DNA of 64,000 bases. It comes from Burkholderia plantarii (GTDB lineage: Bacteria; Pseudomonadota; Gammaproteobacteria; Burkholderiales; Burkholderiaceae). The stretch is from the NCBI RefSeq assembly GCF_001411805.1, contig NZ_CP007212.1:1488001-1552000 (forward strand), written 5' to 3'. This document shows, one piece after another, positions 8,409 to 17,458 of the stretch (position 1 is the first letter of the stretch; every line of letters starts with the position of its first letter). The notes under the pieces are model-generated. The model did not search any database, was not told the origin of the DNA, and saw only the letters and a list, made by a program, of their open reading frames with translations. Both the position numbers and the translations under genes were made by a program.

Positions 8409-9254
8409 ATGAAATCACCTCGATTCACTGCAGAGAGCACGTCCCGTACCACGCGGGTGCTGGACATGACTATTCACTATCACGAAGCCGGAACTGGCGA
8501 AGATGTCGTCGTCTTGCTGCACGGCGGTGGCCCGGGTGCCTCCGCGTGGAGCAACTTCCGGGAAAACCTGCCGACGCTCGCCGCCCGCTTTCGTGTCCTC
8601 GCCATCGACATGCCGCATTTCGGCAAATCGGATAAGCCGGCCGACGGCTTCCTGGATACCGGGTGGTACGCCGAGGTGCTAGCCGCCGTGCTGGACAAGC
8701 TCGACATCAAAAAAGCACATTTCGTCGGTAACTCGATGGGGGGCACCATCGCACTCGAGCTCGCCTTGGCGCGACCGGAATCGGTCGATCGAATGGTGTT
8801 GATGGGGACGGCAGGCTCCCTGGCGATGTTCTCGCCTTTGCCCACCGAAGGCGCCAAGCATTTGGTCAATTACTACCAGGGAACAGGGCCCAGCAGAGAC
8901 AAGCTCGAGGCATTCATCCGCTCGATGATTTTCGATCAGTCGCGCATTACGCCCGAATTCATCGACAGCCGGTACGAAGCCAGCATTGCGCCGGAACTGA
9001 TGATCCATCGCGAGATCCGCACCGAGCGCATGTTTTCCCTCTGGCGCCGGGTCGAACAAGTCCAGCAGAAGACGTTGCTCGTGTATGGACGCGACGACCG
9101 CGTCGTGCCGTGGGATACCAGCTTATTGCTCCTGCGCCTGATGCCCAACGCCGATTTGCACGTCTTTTCGCGCAGTGGCCACTGGACCCAGTGGGAGCGC
9201 GCAGCTGAATTCAACAGCGTCGTAGAAAACTTCCTGACCGGCCCGTCTACCTGA
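8409..9254 (+). CDS. Meta-cleavage product hydrolase (C-C bond alpha/beta hydrolase)
   Basis: A 281-aa alpha/beta hydrolase of the BphD/MhpC/HsaD type, which splits the 2-hydroxy-6-oxo-dienoate to 2-hydroxypenta-2,4-dienoate and a carboxylic acid. It has the family oxyanion motif GGGPGASAW, nucleophile S109 (GNSMGG), acidic residue D229 or D230 (GRDDRVVP) and H258 (SGHWTQWE). A hydrolase rather than a semialdehyde dehydrogenase branch implies the ring-fission product is a ketone, i.e. a catechol substituted at C3. Confidence 0.92.
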   Translation: MKSPRFTAESTSRTTRVLDMTIHYHEAGTGEDVVVLLHGGGPGASAWSNFRENLPTLAARFRVLAIDMPHFGKSDKPADGFLDTGWYAEVLAAVLDKLDIKKAHFVGNSMGGTIALELALARPESVDRMVLMGTAGSLAMFSPLPTEGAKHLVNYYQGTGPSRDKLEAFIRSMIFDQSRITPEFIDSRYEASIAPELMIHREIRTERMFSLWRRVEQVQQKTLLVYGRDDRVVPWDTSLLLLRLMPNADLHVFSRSGHWTQWERAAEFNSVVENFLTGPST

Positions 9255-9304
9255 GGTAGCGCCGCGCGGTTGTCTCCCTTCGGCGTATCTTATTCCAGAT
9301 AATT

Positions 9305-10099
9305 ATGGATAACGAACAAATTAATAATGCTGCGCGTCACCTTCGCGAAGCCTACCGCAACGGACCGATAGCGCCGCTGCGTGAAGTATTGGCAGTAGAC
9401 GATGTGGATGGGGCTTATGCCATTCAGTCAATCAATACTGGATACTGGCTTGCACAAGGCCGAAGGCTCGTTGGCCGAAAAATCGGTCTGACCTCACCGG
9501 CAGTGCGGCGACAGTTGGGCGTCGATCAACCCGACTTCGGCGCGCTCTTCGCCGATATGCAAATCGACGACGGCGGCTGTGTCTCGCAGGCTTCGCTCTT
9601 ACAAGGCAAAGTCGAAGCCGAGGTCGCCCTGGTCATGAATCGCGATCTCGACAATCCCGATGCGGGTTTCCTCGATGTCCTGGCTGCCACTGCCTACGCA
9701 TTGCCGGCGCTTGAAATCGTGGATTCGCGGATCGCCGATTGGAAGATCAGCTTTGCCGACACGGTTGCCGACAACGCGTCCTCGGCATATTTCGTGCTGG
9801 GTCGCGTTCCACATTCTCTTGCCGGACTTGATCTGCGCAATTGCGGCATGGTGCTCGAACTGAACGGCGAGGTCGCGTCGGTAGGTGCCGGTGCGGCTTG
9901 CCTGGGCCACCCGCTGCAGGCCGCCGCCTGGCTGGCCGCCACCTTGTCCCGCCGCGGCGACCCATTGCGTGAGGGAGATATCGTCCTGACCGGTGCTCTC
10001 GGACCGATGGCGACCCTGCTTCCCGGAAGCAGGGTGCATGCCGTCATTGGGGGGCTTGGTAGTGTTGGTTTTACCGTCTCGGGAGCTTCCCTCGAATGA
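9305..10099 (+). CDS. 2-hydroxypenta-2,4-dienoate (2-keto-4-pentenoate) hydratase
   Basis: A 264-aa protein of the MhpD/BphH/XylJ family in the FAH superfamily. It hydrates 2-hydroxypentadienoate to 4-hydroxy-2-oxovalerate. The conserved GRKIGLTS segment and the acidic metal-binding cluster ([10 protein letters not shown], then ALEIVDSR) are present. The stop overlaps the next ATG by 4 nt (10096-10099). Confidence 0.92.
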   Translation: MDNEQINNAARHLREAYRNGPIAPLREVLAVDDVDGAYAIQSINTGYWLAQGRRLVGRKIGLTSPAVRRQLGVDQPDFGALFADMQIDDGGCVSQASLLQGKVEAEVALVMNRDLDNPDAGFLDVLAATAYALPALEIVDSRIADWKISFADTVADNASSAYFVLGRVPHSLAGLDLRNCGMVLELNGEVASVGAGAACLGHPLQAAAWLAATLSRRGDPLREGDIVLTGALGPMATLLPGSRVHAVIGGLGSVGFTVSGASLE

Positions 10100-11055
10100 A
10101 ATCCCCTTCACTTAAAGTCAAGGCTGCAATCATCGGGTCCGGCAACATCGGCACGGATTTGATGATCAAGTTACTGCGGTACGGGCGAAATATCGAAGCT
10201 GCGGCGATGGTCGGGATCGATGCCGATTCGGAAGGGCTCGCGCGCGCCGCCCGGCTGAACCTGGCAACCACGCATGATGGCGTTGATGGTTTAACTCGGC
10301 TGCCAGTGTTTCGCGACATCGATATCGTTTTTGACGCCACGTCGGCAGGTGCGCATGTCAGGAACGATGCACTGCTTCGCCAGTTAAAGCCCGGTATTCG
10401 CATGATAGATCTGACACCGGCAGCAATTGGCCCATATTGCGTTCCGGTAGTCAATGGCGACGAGCATTTGGATGCCGCGAACGTCAACATGGTCACCTGT
10501 GGCGGCCAGGCCACCATCCCGATGGTCGCTGCCGTCTCGCGAGTGACGGACGTACATTATGCGGAAATTGTTGCCTCGATCTCCAGCAAGAGCGCCGGTC
10601 CAGGTACGCGCGCCAATATCGACGAGTTTACCGAGACGACGTCAAAGGCAATCGAGGTGATTGGCGGTGCCGCAGCAGGGAAAGCAATCATCGTCCTGAA
10701 TCCTGCCGATCCGCCGCTGATTATGCGCGATACGGTTTATACGCTCAGCGAATTCGCCGACGAGGATGTGATCGCGGCGTCGATCCAACGCATGGTCGAT
10801 GCGGTTCAAAGCTACGTGCCGGGCTATCGCCTGAAGCAGCGAGTCCAGTTCGATCGGATCGAACCGAATAAGGCAATCCGGATTCCCGGTGTTGATCAGA
10901 AAGCGTTCGGACTCAAGACTTCCATATTTCTTGAGGTGGAAGGTGCCGCACACTATCTGCCTGCCTTCGCCGGCAACCTCGACATCATGACAAGCGCTGC
11001 ATTGCGCACGGCGGAGCGTATGGCGGAGCGCATTCTGGTCACGCGGCTGGCGTAA
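10096..11055 (+). CDS. mhpF: Acetaldehyde dehydrogenase (acylating)
   Basis: A 319-aa enzyme that converts acetaldehyde plus CoA and NAD+ to acetyl-CoA. In this family it works in a channelling complex with the aldolase encoded next. The NAD-binding [12 protein letters not shown] and the catalytic Cys135 in [12 protein letters not shown] are intact. Length and order (dehydrogenase then aldolase, 9 nt apart) match MhpF/BphJ/DmpF. The symbol denotes the family, not orthology. Confidence 0.94.
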   Translation: MKSPSLKVKAAIIGSGNIGTDLMIKLLRYGRNIEAAAMVGIDADSEGLARAARLNLATTHDGVDGLTRLPVFRDIDIVFDATSAGAHVRNDALLRQLKPGIRMIDLTPAAIGPYCVPVVNGDEHLDAANVNMVTCGGQATIPMVAAVSRVTDVHYAEIVASISSKSAGPGTRANIDEFTETTSKAIEVIGGAAAGKAIIVLNPADPPLIMRDTVYTLSEFADEDVIAASIQRMVDAVQSYVPGYRLKQRVQFDRIEPNKAIRIPGVDQKAFGLKTSIFLEVEGAAHYLPAFAGNLDIMTSAALRTAERMAERILVTRLA

Positions 11056-11064
11056 GGACATATC

Positions 11065-12075
11065 ATGGATAAGAAGATCTACATTTCCGACGTGACGCTG
11101 CGTGACGGGAGTCATGCAATCGGTCATCAATACAGCATTGAACACGCCAAGGCCATTGCTAAAGCGCTCGACGACGCCAGGGTCGATTCGATTGAAGTCG
11201 CGCATGGCGACGGGTTGCGAGGAAGCAGCTTCAATTATGGCTTTGGCGCGCACACCGACCTGGAGTGGATCGAGGCGGTTGCGAGTGTAGTGAAGCACGC
11301 CAGGATCGCGACGCTGTTGTTGCCGGGCATCGGAACCGTGCATGATTTGAAAGCCGCCTACGAAGCCGGCGCACGTATCGTTCGTGTTGCGACGCATTGC
11401 ACCGAAGCCGATATCTCGAGGCAGCATATCGAATATGCACGCAAGCTTGGCATGGACACCGTCGGGTTTCTGATGATGAGTCACATGACTACGCCGCAAG
11501 CACTCGCTCAACAGGCGAAGCTCATGGAAGGCTACGGAGCGAACTGCTGCTACGTTGTCGATTCCGGTGGTGCCTTGAGTATGGACGACGTTCGTGATCG
11601 CTTCCGTGCATTGAAGGCCGTACTGCGGCCCGAGACGGAAACAGGAATCCATGCACATCACAACCTCAGCCTCGGCGTGGCCAACAGCATCGTCGCGGTT
11701 CAAGAGGGGTGTGACCGCGTCGATGCCAGTCTGGCTGGCATGGGCGCTGGCGCCGGTAATGCACCACTGGAAGTTTTCATTGCTGCAATCAGCCGCTTGC
11801 ACTGGAATCACGGCACCGATCTCTATCGGCTCATGGATGCCGCCGACGACATAGTGCGGCCGCTGCAGGATCGCCCGGTGCGTGTGGACCGCGAAACCCT
11901 TGCGCTAGGTTATGCCGGTGTTTATAGCAGTTTCCTTCGTCATAGCGAGGCCGCGGCAAGGAAATATGGCCTGAAAACCGTCGACATTCTTGTTGAACTT
12001 GGCAAGCGCAGGATGGTGGGCGGTCAGGAAGACATGATCGTGGACGTGGCGCTGGATCTGCAAAAAAATAGATAA
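11065..12075 (+). CDS. mhpE: 4-hydroxy-2-oxovalerate aldolase
   Basis: A 336-aa class II aldolase of the HMGL-like/DRE-TIM family that splits 4-hydroxy-2-oxovalerate to pyruvate and acetaldehyde. It has the N-terminal [14 protein letters not shown] with Arg and Asp of the active site, and the metal-binding HAHH near residue 195. It is the last enzyme of the lower meta pathway and partner of the preceding dehydrogenase. Confidence 0.94.
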   Translation: MDKKIYISDVTLRDGSHAIGHQYSIEHAKAIAKALDDARVDSIEVAHGDGLRGSSFNYGFGAHTDLEWIEAVASVVKHARIATLLLPGIGTVHDLKAAYEAGARIVRVATHCTEADISRQHIEYARKLGMDTVGFLMMSHMTTPQALAQQAKLMEGYGANCCYVVDSGGALSMDDVRDRFRALKAVLRPETETGIHAHHNLSLGVANSIVAVQEGCDRVDASLAGMGAGAGNAPLEVFIAAISRLHWNHGTDLYRLMDAADDIVRPLQDRPVRVDRETLALGYAGVYSSFLRHSEAAARKYGLKTVDILVELGKRRMVGGQEDMIVDVALDLQKNR

Positions 12076-12172
12076 CGCTTGCAGTACCCGCACCCCCAGC
12101 GGAGGAGACGATAGGTAGTACTGAAAGACGGCGATCGCAAAGACTGCCGCTAAAAACACGATGGAGGAGATT

Positions 12173-13135
12173 ATGAGGACAGGAATTGCTGTCGCGGCAG
12201 CCCTGAGCTTGGCTGCTGCGCGGCCGGCGTGCGCGCTTGAGGGTGGGCAATCCGTGGGCGATGCGGCATTCGGTATTGACGGGCAAAGCTATTTTGCTTT
12301 ACCTCCACCTGGCGGGCTATGGTGGATAAATTACCTCGGTGCCAATAATTCGAATCAGATTGTCGATAATCATGGTAACAACGCATTGCCCGGCGCGAAA
12401 GTTTCCACGCAATTCAATACGTTCCGGATCAGTTGGATGCCTGGCTTGAAGCTGTTTGGGGCGGATTGGGCAGCTTTCGAGGTCTTTCCGACATACGTTC
12501 ACAGCGAATTTCGATACAAAGGACAGACGACACGTGTTAGCGGCTGGGGGGATCTCGCCATTGATCCGTTCGGACTTGCCTGGAAACTGGCAAACGGTAC
12601 GGTGGGGTTTTCAACGACGTTCGCCGTGCCGACTGCCTCTTATGACCCTACCCGGAGCGTCAATCTCGGTAGAAATTACGCAACGTGGATGCCGCAAATA
12701 TTTTTCACCCACTACCTCGAGGGTAACAAGGGGGATTTTTCTGCTCATTTTGAATACGAATATCATTTTACAAACAACAGAGGTCAATTCAGTGCCGTCA
12801 ACCCGACCGGGGCAAGTTATAAATCCGGGCAGGTCATCCACGCAGAAATTGCCTATAGTCGCTATTTGACGCAACGGTGGGCATTGGCCGGCTCCGTCAT
12901 GGCCAGCCATCAATTTACCAACGATCAGATTGGCGACGTCGCGTCCAATGACATTTTGCAGCGGGTGCTTGACGGCAACCGCTACCAAAACGTGGCCGCA
13001 GGGTTGTCCATTCGTTACCTGGTTGCAGGAGTGGCTCCCGTGACGCTTACCTACGACCGAGATTTGTACTCGCGCAACAAAGCGAAAGGTCAAACGCTCG
13101 TATTGAAGGGAGTCATTCCGCTGCTGGGTTTTTGA
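12173..13135 (+). CDS. Outer-membrane protein, phenol/MetA-pathway family
   Basis: A 320-aa protein with a signal peptide (alanine-rich, ending ACALEGG) and alternating aromatic beta-strands ending in a hydrophobic -PLLGF, as in the Phenol_MetA_deg family. These are thought to be outer-membrane channels for hydrophobic aromatics; that role here is inference. ATG 12173 is preferred over 12161, since GGAGGAG sits just upstream of 12173. It closes the meta-cleavage cluster, 97 bp after the aldolase. Confidence 0.82.
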   Translation: MRTGIAVAAALSLAAARPACALEGGQSVGDAAFGIDGQSYFALPPPGGLWWINYLGANNSNQIVDNHGNNALPGAKVSTQFNTFRISWMPGLKLFGADWAAFEVFPTYVHSEFRYKGQTTRVSGWGDLAIDPFGLAWKLANGTVGFSTTFAVPTASYDPTRSVNLGRNYATWMPQIFFTHYLEGNKGDFSAHFEYEYHFTNNRGQFSAVNPTGASYKSGQVIHAEIAYSRYLTQRWALAGSVMASHQFTNDQIGDVASNDILQRVLDGNRYQNVAAGLSIRYLVAGVAPVTLTYDRDLYSRNKAKGQTLVLKGVIPLLGF

Positions 13136-13224
13136 CCGGTTCCGCTTTGCGGTGTCGCGCAACTGAGATCGCAGGCGTCGCCATACGGGGGCGTCGCACT
13201 GCATGACCGGACACGCGGTCACGC

Positions 13225-13770
13225 TTAGATTGGAGCATTTGCCTGTTGGCAAAACTCGCGCGGCGAGCAGTATTTCAAGGCGCTGTGCGGATGCGACTCG
13301 TTGTAGTGGTCGAACGCGATGGCCAGGTTCTGCCGCGCCGTTCGGGCGTTGGGCTTGGGCATCCACGAAACGTAATCGCGCTTCATCGTTTTGACGAAGC
13401 TCTTGGCTATCCGATTGCTCTGCAGACTTCTGGCGGGTGTCGTGATCGGCCTCAGGCCCGTCGTCGCAGCGGAATTCGAAACCGTCTGAGCACCAGCGCA
13501 CGTTGCTTCTGTCCACCGCGACCTTGCCATCGTGCCGACGCGTCGATGGGGCGTGACGAGCTCGGCGTTCGAGCAGCAGCCCGTGGCGACGCATGACGCG
13601 GTACACCCGCGTCGCATTGACGCGAGGTTGACCCAGCGCGTCCCGGCTTCGCCTCAGCAACGCCCATGCGCGCCGGTAGCCGTACGTGGGCAGGTCGGCA
13701 ACCAGCTCTCGCAGCTCGGTGACGAGCGGCATGTCATCCAGAACTGGCGTCTTGCGCCGGTCGACGGTAG
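13225..13770 (-). pseudogene. IS2-like IS3-family transposase OrfB, internally deleted
   Basis: The N-terminal part (about 13770-13459) reads the IS2-type sequence DDMPLVTELRELVADLPTYG to RWCSDGFEF. In another frame, from about 13419, the C-terminal part reads [18 protein letters not shown] and [13 protein letters not shown] to the stop. The middle, which should carry the first two catalytic Asp, is missing (about 110 codons by comparison with the family). The 5' end is also truncated. Non-functional. Confidence 0.8.
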
Positions 13771-13831
13771 TCCCAAGAATTAACGGGTATTCAAGGTAGA
13801 TGCTAGCAGCAGGATCGACAGGAAATTTTGC

Positions 13832-14098
13832 CTGAAGACGTCCAGATTCACGGAAAGCCAGATCATCGGGAATTTGAAACAGGCCGAAGCCGGAACACCC
13901 GCGCCGGAGTTGTGCCACGAGCACGGGATGAGCAGCGCGAGCTTCTACAAATGGCGCTCGAAATACGGCGGCATGGACGCGGCGCTGATGACCCGGATGA
14001 AGGAGCTTGAAGCGGAGAACGCGAGGCTCAAGAAGATGTACGCCGAAGAACGAATCAAGGCCGAAGTGGTGCGTGAGGCGCTCGAAAAAAAGTGGTGA
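13832..14098 (+). CDS. IS407-like IS3-family transposase OrfA, start codon degraded
   Basis: Reads LKTSRFTESQIIGNLKQAEA then the HTH (CHEHGMSSASFYKWRSKYGG) and a leucine-zipper region to EALEKKW. The family start is normally ATG-AAG-ACG; here the codon is CTG at 13832, so translation would have to begin at Met 13874. It belongs with the broken orfB that follows. Confidence 0.7.
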   Translation: MKTSRFTESQIIGNLKQAEAGTPAPELCHEHGMSSASFYKWRSKYGGMDAALMTRMKELEAENARLKKMYAEERIKAEVVREALEKKW

Positions 14099-14405
14099 GG
14101 CCATCTCGTCGGCGCGAGATGGCCATGCGTGCTGTCAAGGATCGGGCGATGAGCGTACGGGCGGCCTGTGAGGCGTTTGGCTGAGCGAGACCTGCTACCG
14201 CTACCAGGCAAAGCGCTGCCCAGAAAACGGGGTGATCGCCGAGTGGCTTGTGAAGCTCACGCATAACCAGCGCAGCTGGGGTTTTGGCCTATGCTTCCTG
14301 TCCCTGCGCAACGTGAAGGGCTTCGTCTGGAATCACAAACGCGTTTATCGCATCTATCGCGAACTGGAACTGAATCTGCGGATCAAGCGGCTGCGCAGAA
14401 CAACT
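14099..14405 (+). pseudogene. IS407-like IS3-family transposase OrfB, frameshifted and 3'-truncated
   Basis: The frame RPSRRREMAMRAVKDR to ACEAFG meets a stop at about 14181. The family sequence resumes in another frame (SETCYRYQAKRCPENG, WGFGLCFLSLRNVKG, HKRVYRIYRELELN). It breaks off at about 14400, just before the 3' end of the maleylacetate reductase gene. The integrase core is lost, so the element is dead. Confidence 0.78.
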
Positions 14406-14411
14406 CATCTA

Positions 14412-15509
14412 TCAGCTTACGCGTGTTAAATTCGGCGATTTTCCGAAATATGCATTTTTTAATAGATCAAACACTTCACCTCGATCAACTGGCCGAGGAT
14501 TCCAATATGGGTTCATTATCGCGAGATCCGCCGCATGATTAATTCCACTCTCAGGCATGCCGATTTCAGAAAGCGCAAGCGGGCCGCCACTTGCCTTGTT
14601 AAGCATATAAAGTGCACGCGCAGAATCGGTGACGTTTAGGGCGTTGTTCAAGCGTTGGGTTACCGCTGGCAAGGCGGACGCATTGTAAGCAAGCACGTGT
14701 GGCAGGATGATTGCGTGGGTCTCTGCATGCGGGAGGTTAAACATTCCCCCAAGCGTGTGGCACAGTTTATGGTGGAGTGCCATTTCAACCGACCCAAGAC
14801 AAATCCCAGCCAGCCAAGCCCCGTAAAGTGCATCGGACCTAGCAACCTTGTCGCTCGCTTCGAGTCGGATCGCGGGGAGCGCCCTTGCGAGAGCGCAAAT
14901 ACTCTCGATGGCGAGAGCGCTAATGACCGGATTTCGGTCGCGTGCGTACAATGCCTCGACGGAATGCGCAAGCGCGTTCATTCCACTAACACCAGAAAGT
15001 TTAACTGGGAGATCAATCGTTAAATCTACATCATAGATGACCGTCTCCGGCAGTACCTTTGCGCTTCGCACAGTAGTCTTCAGACCATCGCTAGTCTCAC
15101 CAAGGATCGGAGTCATTTCCGACCCTGCATACGTTGTGGGAAGAATGATTTGGGGGAGGTCGGTTCTGAGCGCAATCGCCTTGGACAAGCCAGTCATCGA
15201 ACCTCCACCGATTGCAACGACTCCATCAATCTTCATTGCCTCGACGATTGTGAGCGCTTCCTCAGTCACCGATGTCGGCGTGTGCATCGTCGCCCCGGCA
15301 AATTCAGATGCCGCACGTGCTCCCAGTCGCTCTCGTAATTGCGCTGCGACATCGGTATGAACGGGCCCATAGAGAATAAGAGCGCGGCGCATATTCAGGC
15401 GTTCGGCTTCGTCAGCAGTCGAGCTACGCGTTCCGGACCCGAAAATCACGCGTGTTGGCAAGCCTTGATATTCGAACGAGGGTAAGGGAGACTCAGCGCT
15501 ATAGGACAC
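14412..15509 (-). CDS. Maleylacetate reductase (iron-containing ADH family)
   Basis: A 365-aa enzyme reducing maleylacetate to 3-oxoadipate with NAD(P)H, feeding the beta-ketoadipate pathway. It has GGGSMTGLSKAIAL, the variant nucleotide-binding loop of maleylacetate reductases (TG replacing the metal-binding Asp of true Fe-ADHs). The family signature HKLCHTLGGMFNLPHAETHA and the LPTTYAGSEMT segment are also present. Its stop lies within 15 bp of the truncated IS407-like element; the last few residues could be altered by that junction. It is the last gene of the minus-strand aromatic cluster. Confidence 0.92.
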   Translation of the reverse strand: MSYSAESPLPSFEYQGLPTRVIFGSGTRSSTADEAERLNMRRALILYGPVHTDVAAQLRERLGARAASEFAGATMHTPTSVTEEALTIVEAMKIDGVVAIGGGSMTGLSKAIALRTDLPQIILPTTYAGSEMTPILGETSDGLKTTVRSAKVLPETVIYDVDLTIDLPVKLSGVSGMNALAHSVEALYARDRNPVISALAIESICALARALPAIRLEASDKVARSDALYGAWLAGICLGSVEMALHHKLCHTLGGMFNLPHAETHAIILPHVLAYNASALPAVTQRLNNALNVTDSARALYMLNKASGGPLALSEIGMPESGINHAADLAIMNPYWNPRPVDRGEVFDLLKNAYFGKSPNLTRVS

Positions 15510-15592
15510 GATTCAAATATCCAGGACAACAAGGGGAAGGTACGTGATATCCGCCGCGAGCGCGGCGGTATCAGGAAAGCCATCGCGGACAT

Positions 15593-16606
15593 CTACGCGG
15601 CAGCCATGACTGGCAACCCAAACCTTTTGGCTGCTGCAGGGAACAGCGCCGAGATGTTGCCGTGCGCGATGATTTCGAGATCCTCTCTGGTAAATCCGTC
15701 GTACGTCATCAAGCCATTCTGGTTCTCCTCGAGTACTTCCAAAGGCAGATAAGGAAAATCACTTCCGAAGAGAATATGGTCTGGCCCTACGAGTTCGCTC
15801 AAGCATGAAAGCGCGTGCGGGTTGCCACAAACAGCAGTGTCATAGTAAAGGGATTTGAGCTGACCGATCACATCCGCCGGCTGCCTGTTCGTCAGGCTCT
15901 TCTGGATTGCAATGCCATACGTCAGTCTTTTAGCCAGATAAGGGATGGTCCCACCGGCATGGGACACAATTAGCTTGAGCTTTTTGTACTTCCCAAGGAC
16001 ACCATTGAATACAAGTTGTGCAACCGCTCGTGTCGTATCGAAGGTAAATTCGAAAAGCGATGGTGGCAATTCGAAAGTGTCGATCGAACTCCCGTACGCC
16101 ATTGTTGGATGGATATGCGCTGTCACCGATTTGTCATTGAGGAACTCAAAAATCGGGTCAAATTTGGGAGCGCCGAGATACGACCCTGCATAGTTCGAGA
16201 ACAGTCCGACGCCGTCCAGTCCAAGCTGGTTGACGGCGTAGTCCAGTTCCCTAACAGCCTCGTCGACGAACGGTATAGGTAACGCAGCAAAGGCCCCGAA
16301 ACGGGAGGGATATTTTTCGATGATCGATGCGAAATGCTCGTTGACGCGCCGAGCCAGTAGGCATGCCTCTTTCTGATCGTTAAGTGGAATTCCTGGAGCG
16401 CTGAGGGAAAGAATGGCAGCTTTGATGCCGAATTTGTCCATCATTCTCACGCTCGAATCGGCGTCCCAGATCGGAATGTCGACGTTTGGTATTTTCGGAG
16501 TACCGACAATGGACGGAAGGAGTGCGTGATGGTGGACGTCGATTAACGATCCGGAGGTCATTTTCAAATCCAGTGTAGAAGTTGACGTAAGGCATGGCTT
16601 CATCAT
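15593..16606 (-). CDS. Amidohydrolase_2 family protein, probable aromatic-acid decarboxylase
   Basis: A 337-aa TIM-barrel metal enzyme of the aminocarboxymuconate-semialdehyde/gamma-resorcylate decarboxylase group. Metal ligands are DVHHH near the N-terminus, His in AHIHPTM, SHAGG and Asp in LFGSDFPY. Within this group the likely role is removal of CO2 from a hydroxybenzoate, or hydrolysis of a ring-cleavage product; the substrate is not determinable. An alternative start is Met16 (16561). It lies 83 bp from the maleylacetate reductase gene on the same strand. Confidence 0.8.
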   Translation of the reverse strand: MMKPCLTSTSTLDLKMTSGSLIDVHHHALLPSIVGTPKIPNVDIPIWDADSSVRMMDKFGIKAAILSLSAPGIPLNDQKEACLLARRVNEHFASIIEKYPSRFGAFAALPIPFVDEAVRELDYAVNQLGLDGVGLFSNYAGSYLGAPKFDPIFEFLNDKSVTAHIHPTMAYGSSIDTFELPPSLFEFTFDTTRAVAQLVFNGVLGKYKKLKLIVSHAGGTIPYLAKRLTYGIAIQKSLTNRQPADVIGQLKSLYYDTAVCGNPHALSCLSELVGPDHILFGSDFPYLPLEVLEENQNGLMTYDGFTREDLEIIAHGNISALFPAAAKRFGLPVMAAA

Positions 16607-16764
16607 CGTGCGGCTAAGCCGCTTGCGTACGGATTTGTGCGCAAGGATAGCTGCGGCGCGCGAAAATAAAATACGTCACGGTTGAGGCGGTAGCTGGCAC
16701 GTCGAACCGACCGCGAGAAAGCTTGGTCCAATTTCTTAGCCATGCAACCTCGCGGCCGACCTAT

Positions 16765-17436
16765 CTAGGCCACGCCACATTTTTCCAAAATACCCTCAAG
16801 CATTCGCTGCAGATGCCCAATCTCGTCTGCACAAACCTCGTGAGGTCTTCCTGGATAGCACTTCTCAATTATCTGTGCGCCATGCGCCCGCATGACCTGA
16901 ATACTCTCCAATGTGCGCGAAAGTGGGACCCACTGGTCTTGATCTCCGTTCGAAAAGAACATCGGCATTGCCGAAAACGCGTTTCCAGACGCTTCCCAGT
17001 GCATGTCTTGTGGCCCGATCAGACCTCCCGTCAGCGCCGCGAGTGCTCCATACCGCTCCTTTTTTCGCCACAGGTACTCTGTTGCTAGACACGCTCCCTG
17101 TGAAAAACCGACCAGAACCTGGCGGTCCAAGTCGAAGCCTTGATCGCACAACGAAGCCGATATTGTGGCGAGCGAAGCGATTGCGTCATCAAGTTGCGGT
17201 TGATTGGACTCCAGCGGTGCCATGAACGAGTTCGGGTACCAGCTGTTTCCCGATGCTGCCGGCGCGATGTAGGCCACCTTCCTGAGATTCAGTTTGCCGA
17301 CAATCGCCTCGAACATATCACCCGGCGTCTGCGTCCGTCCGTGTATGACGATTACCGCCAGTCGCGCTTCGGCAAGCGGCACGCCGAAGTGGTGGAGTGC
17401 CGTGCCATCTGGCAGGCTTTTCCAGATAGGATTCAT
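16765..17436 (-). CDS. Phospholipase/carboxylesterase-family alpha/beta hydrolase (MhqD-like)
   Basis: A 223-aa Abhydrolase_2 protein with nucleophile Ser in GFSQGACL, Asp in GDQDQWVP and His in GRPHEV, and the family motif IHGRTQTPGDM. In Bacillus the MhqD hydrolase is encoded next to an MhqO hydroquinone dioxygenase, and the same pairing is seen here (22 bp from the dioxygenase stop). It may hydrolyse a ring-cleavage product or a quinone adduct; this is inference. Confidence 0.82.
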   Translation of the reverse strand: MNPIWKSLPDGTALHHFGVPLAEARLAVIVIHGRTQTPGDMFEAIVGKLNLRKVAYIAPAASGNSWYPNSFMAPLESNQPQLDDAIASLATISASLCDQGFDLDRQVLVGFSQGACLATEYLWRKKERYGALAALTGGLIGPQDMHWEASGNAFSAMPMFFSNGDQDQWVPLSRTLESIQVMRAHGAQIIEKCYPGRPHEVCADEIGHLQRMLEGILEKCGVA

Positions 17437-17458
17437 GGATGATCCGTCGGTTCTGGGT

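Noticed and set aside
12611..14104. 497-codon minus-strand frame
   Set aside because: Only its middle matches an IS2-type OrfB; the ends are antisense to the outer-membrane protein and the IS407-like OrfA.
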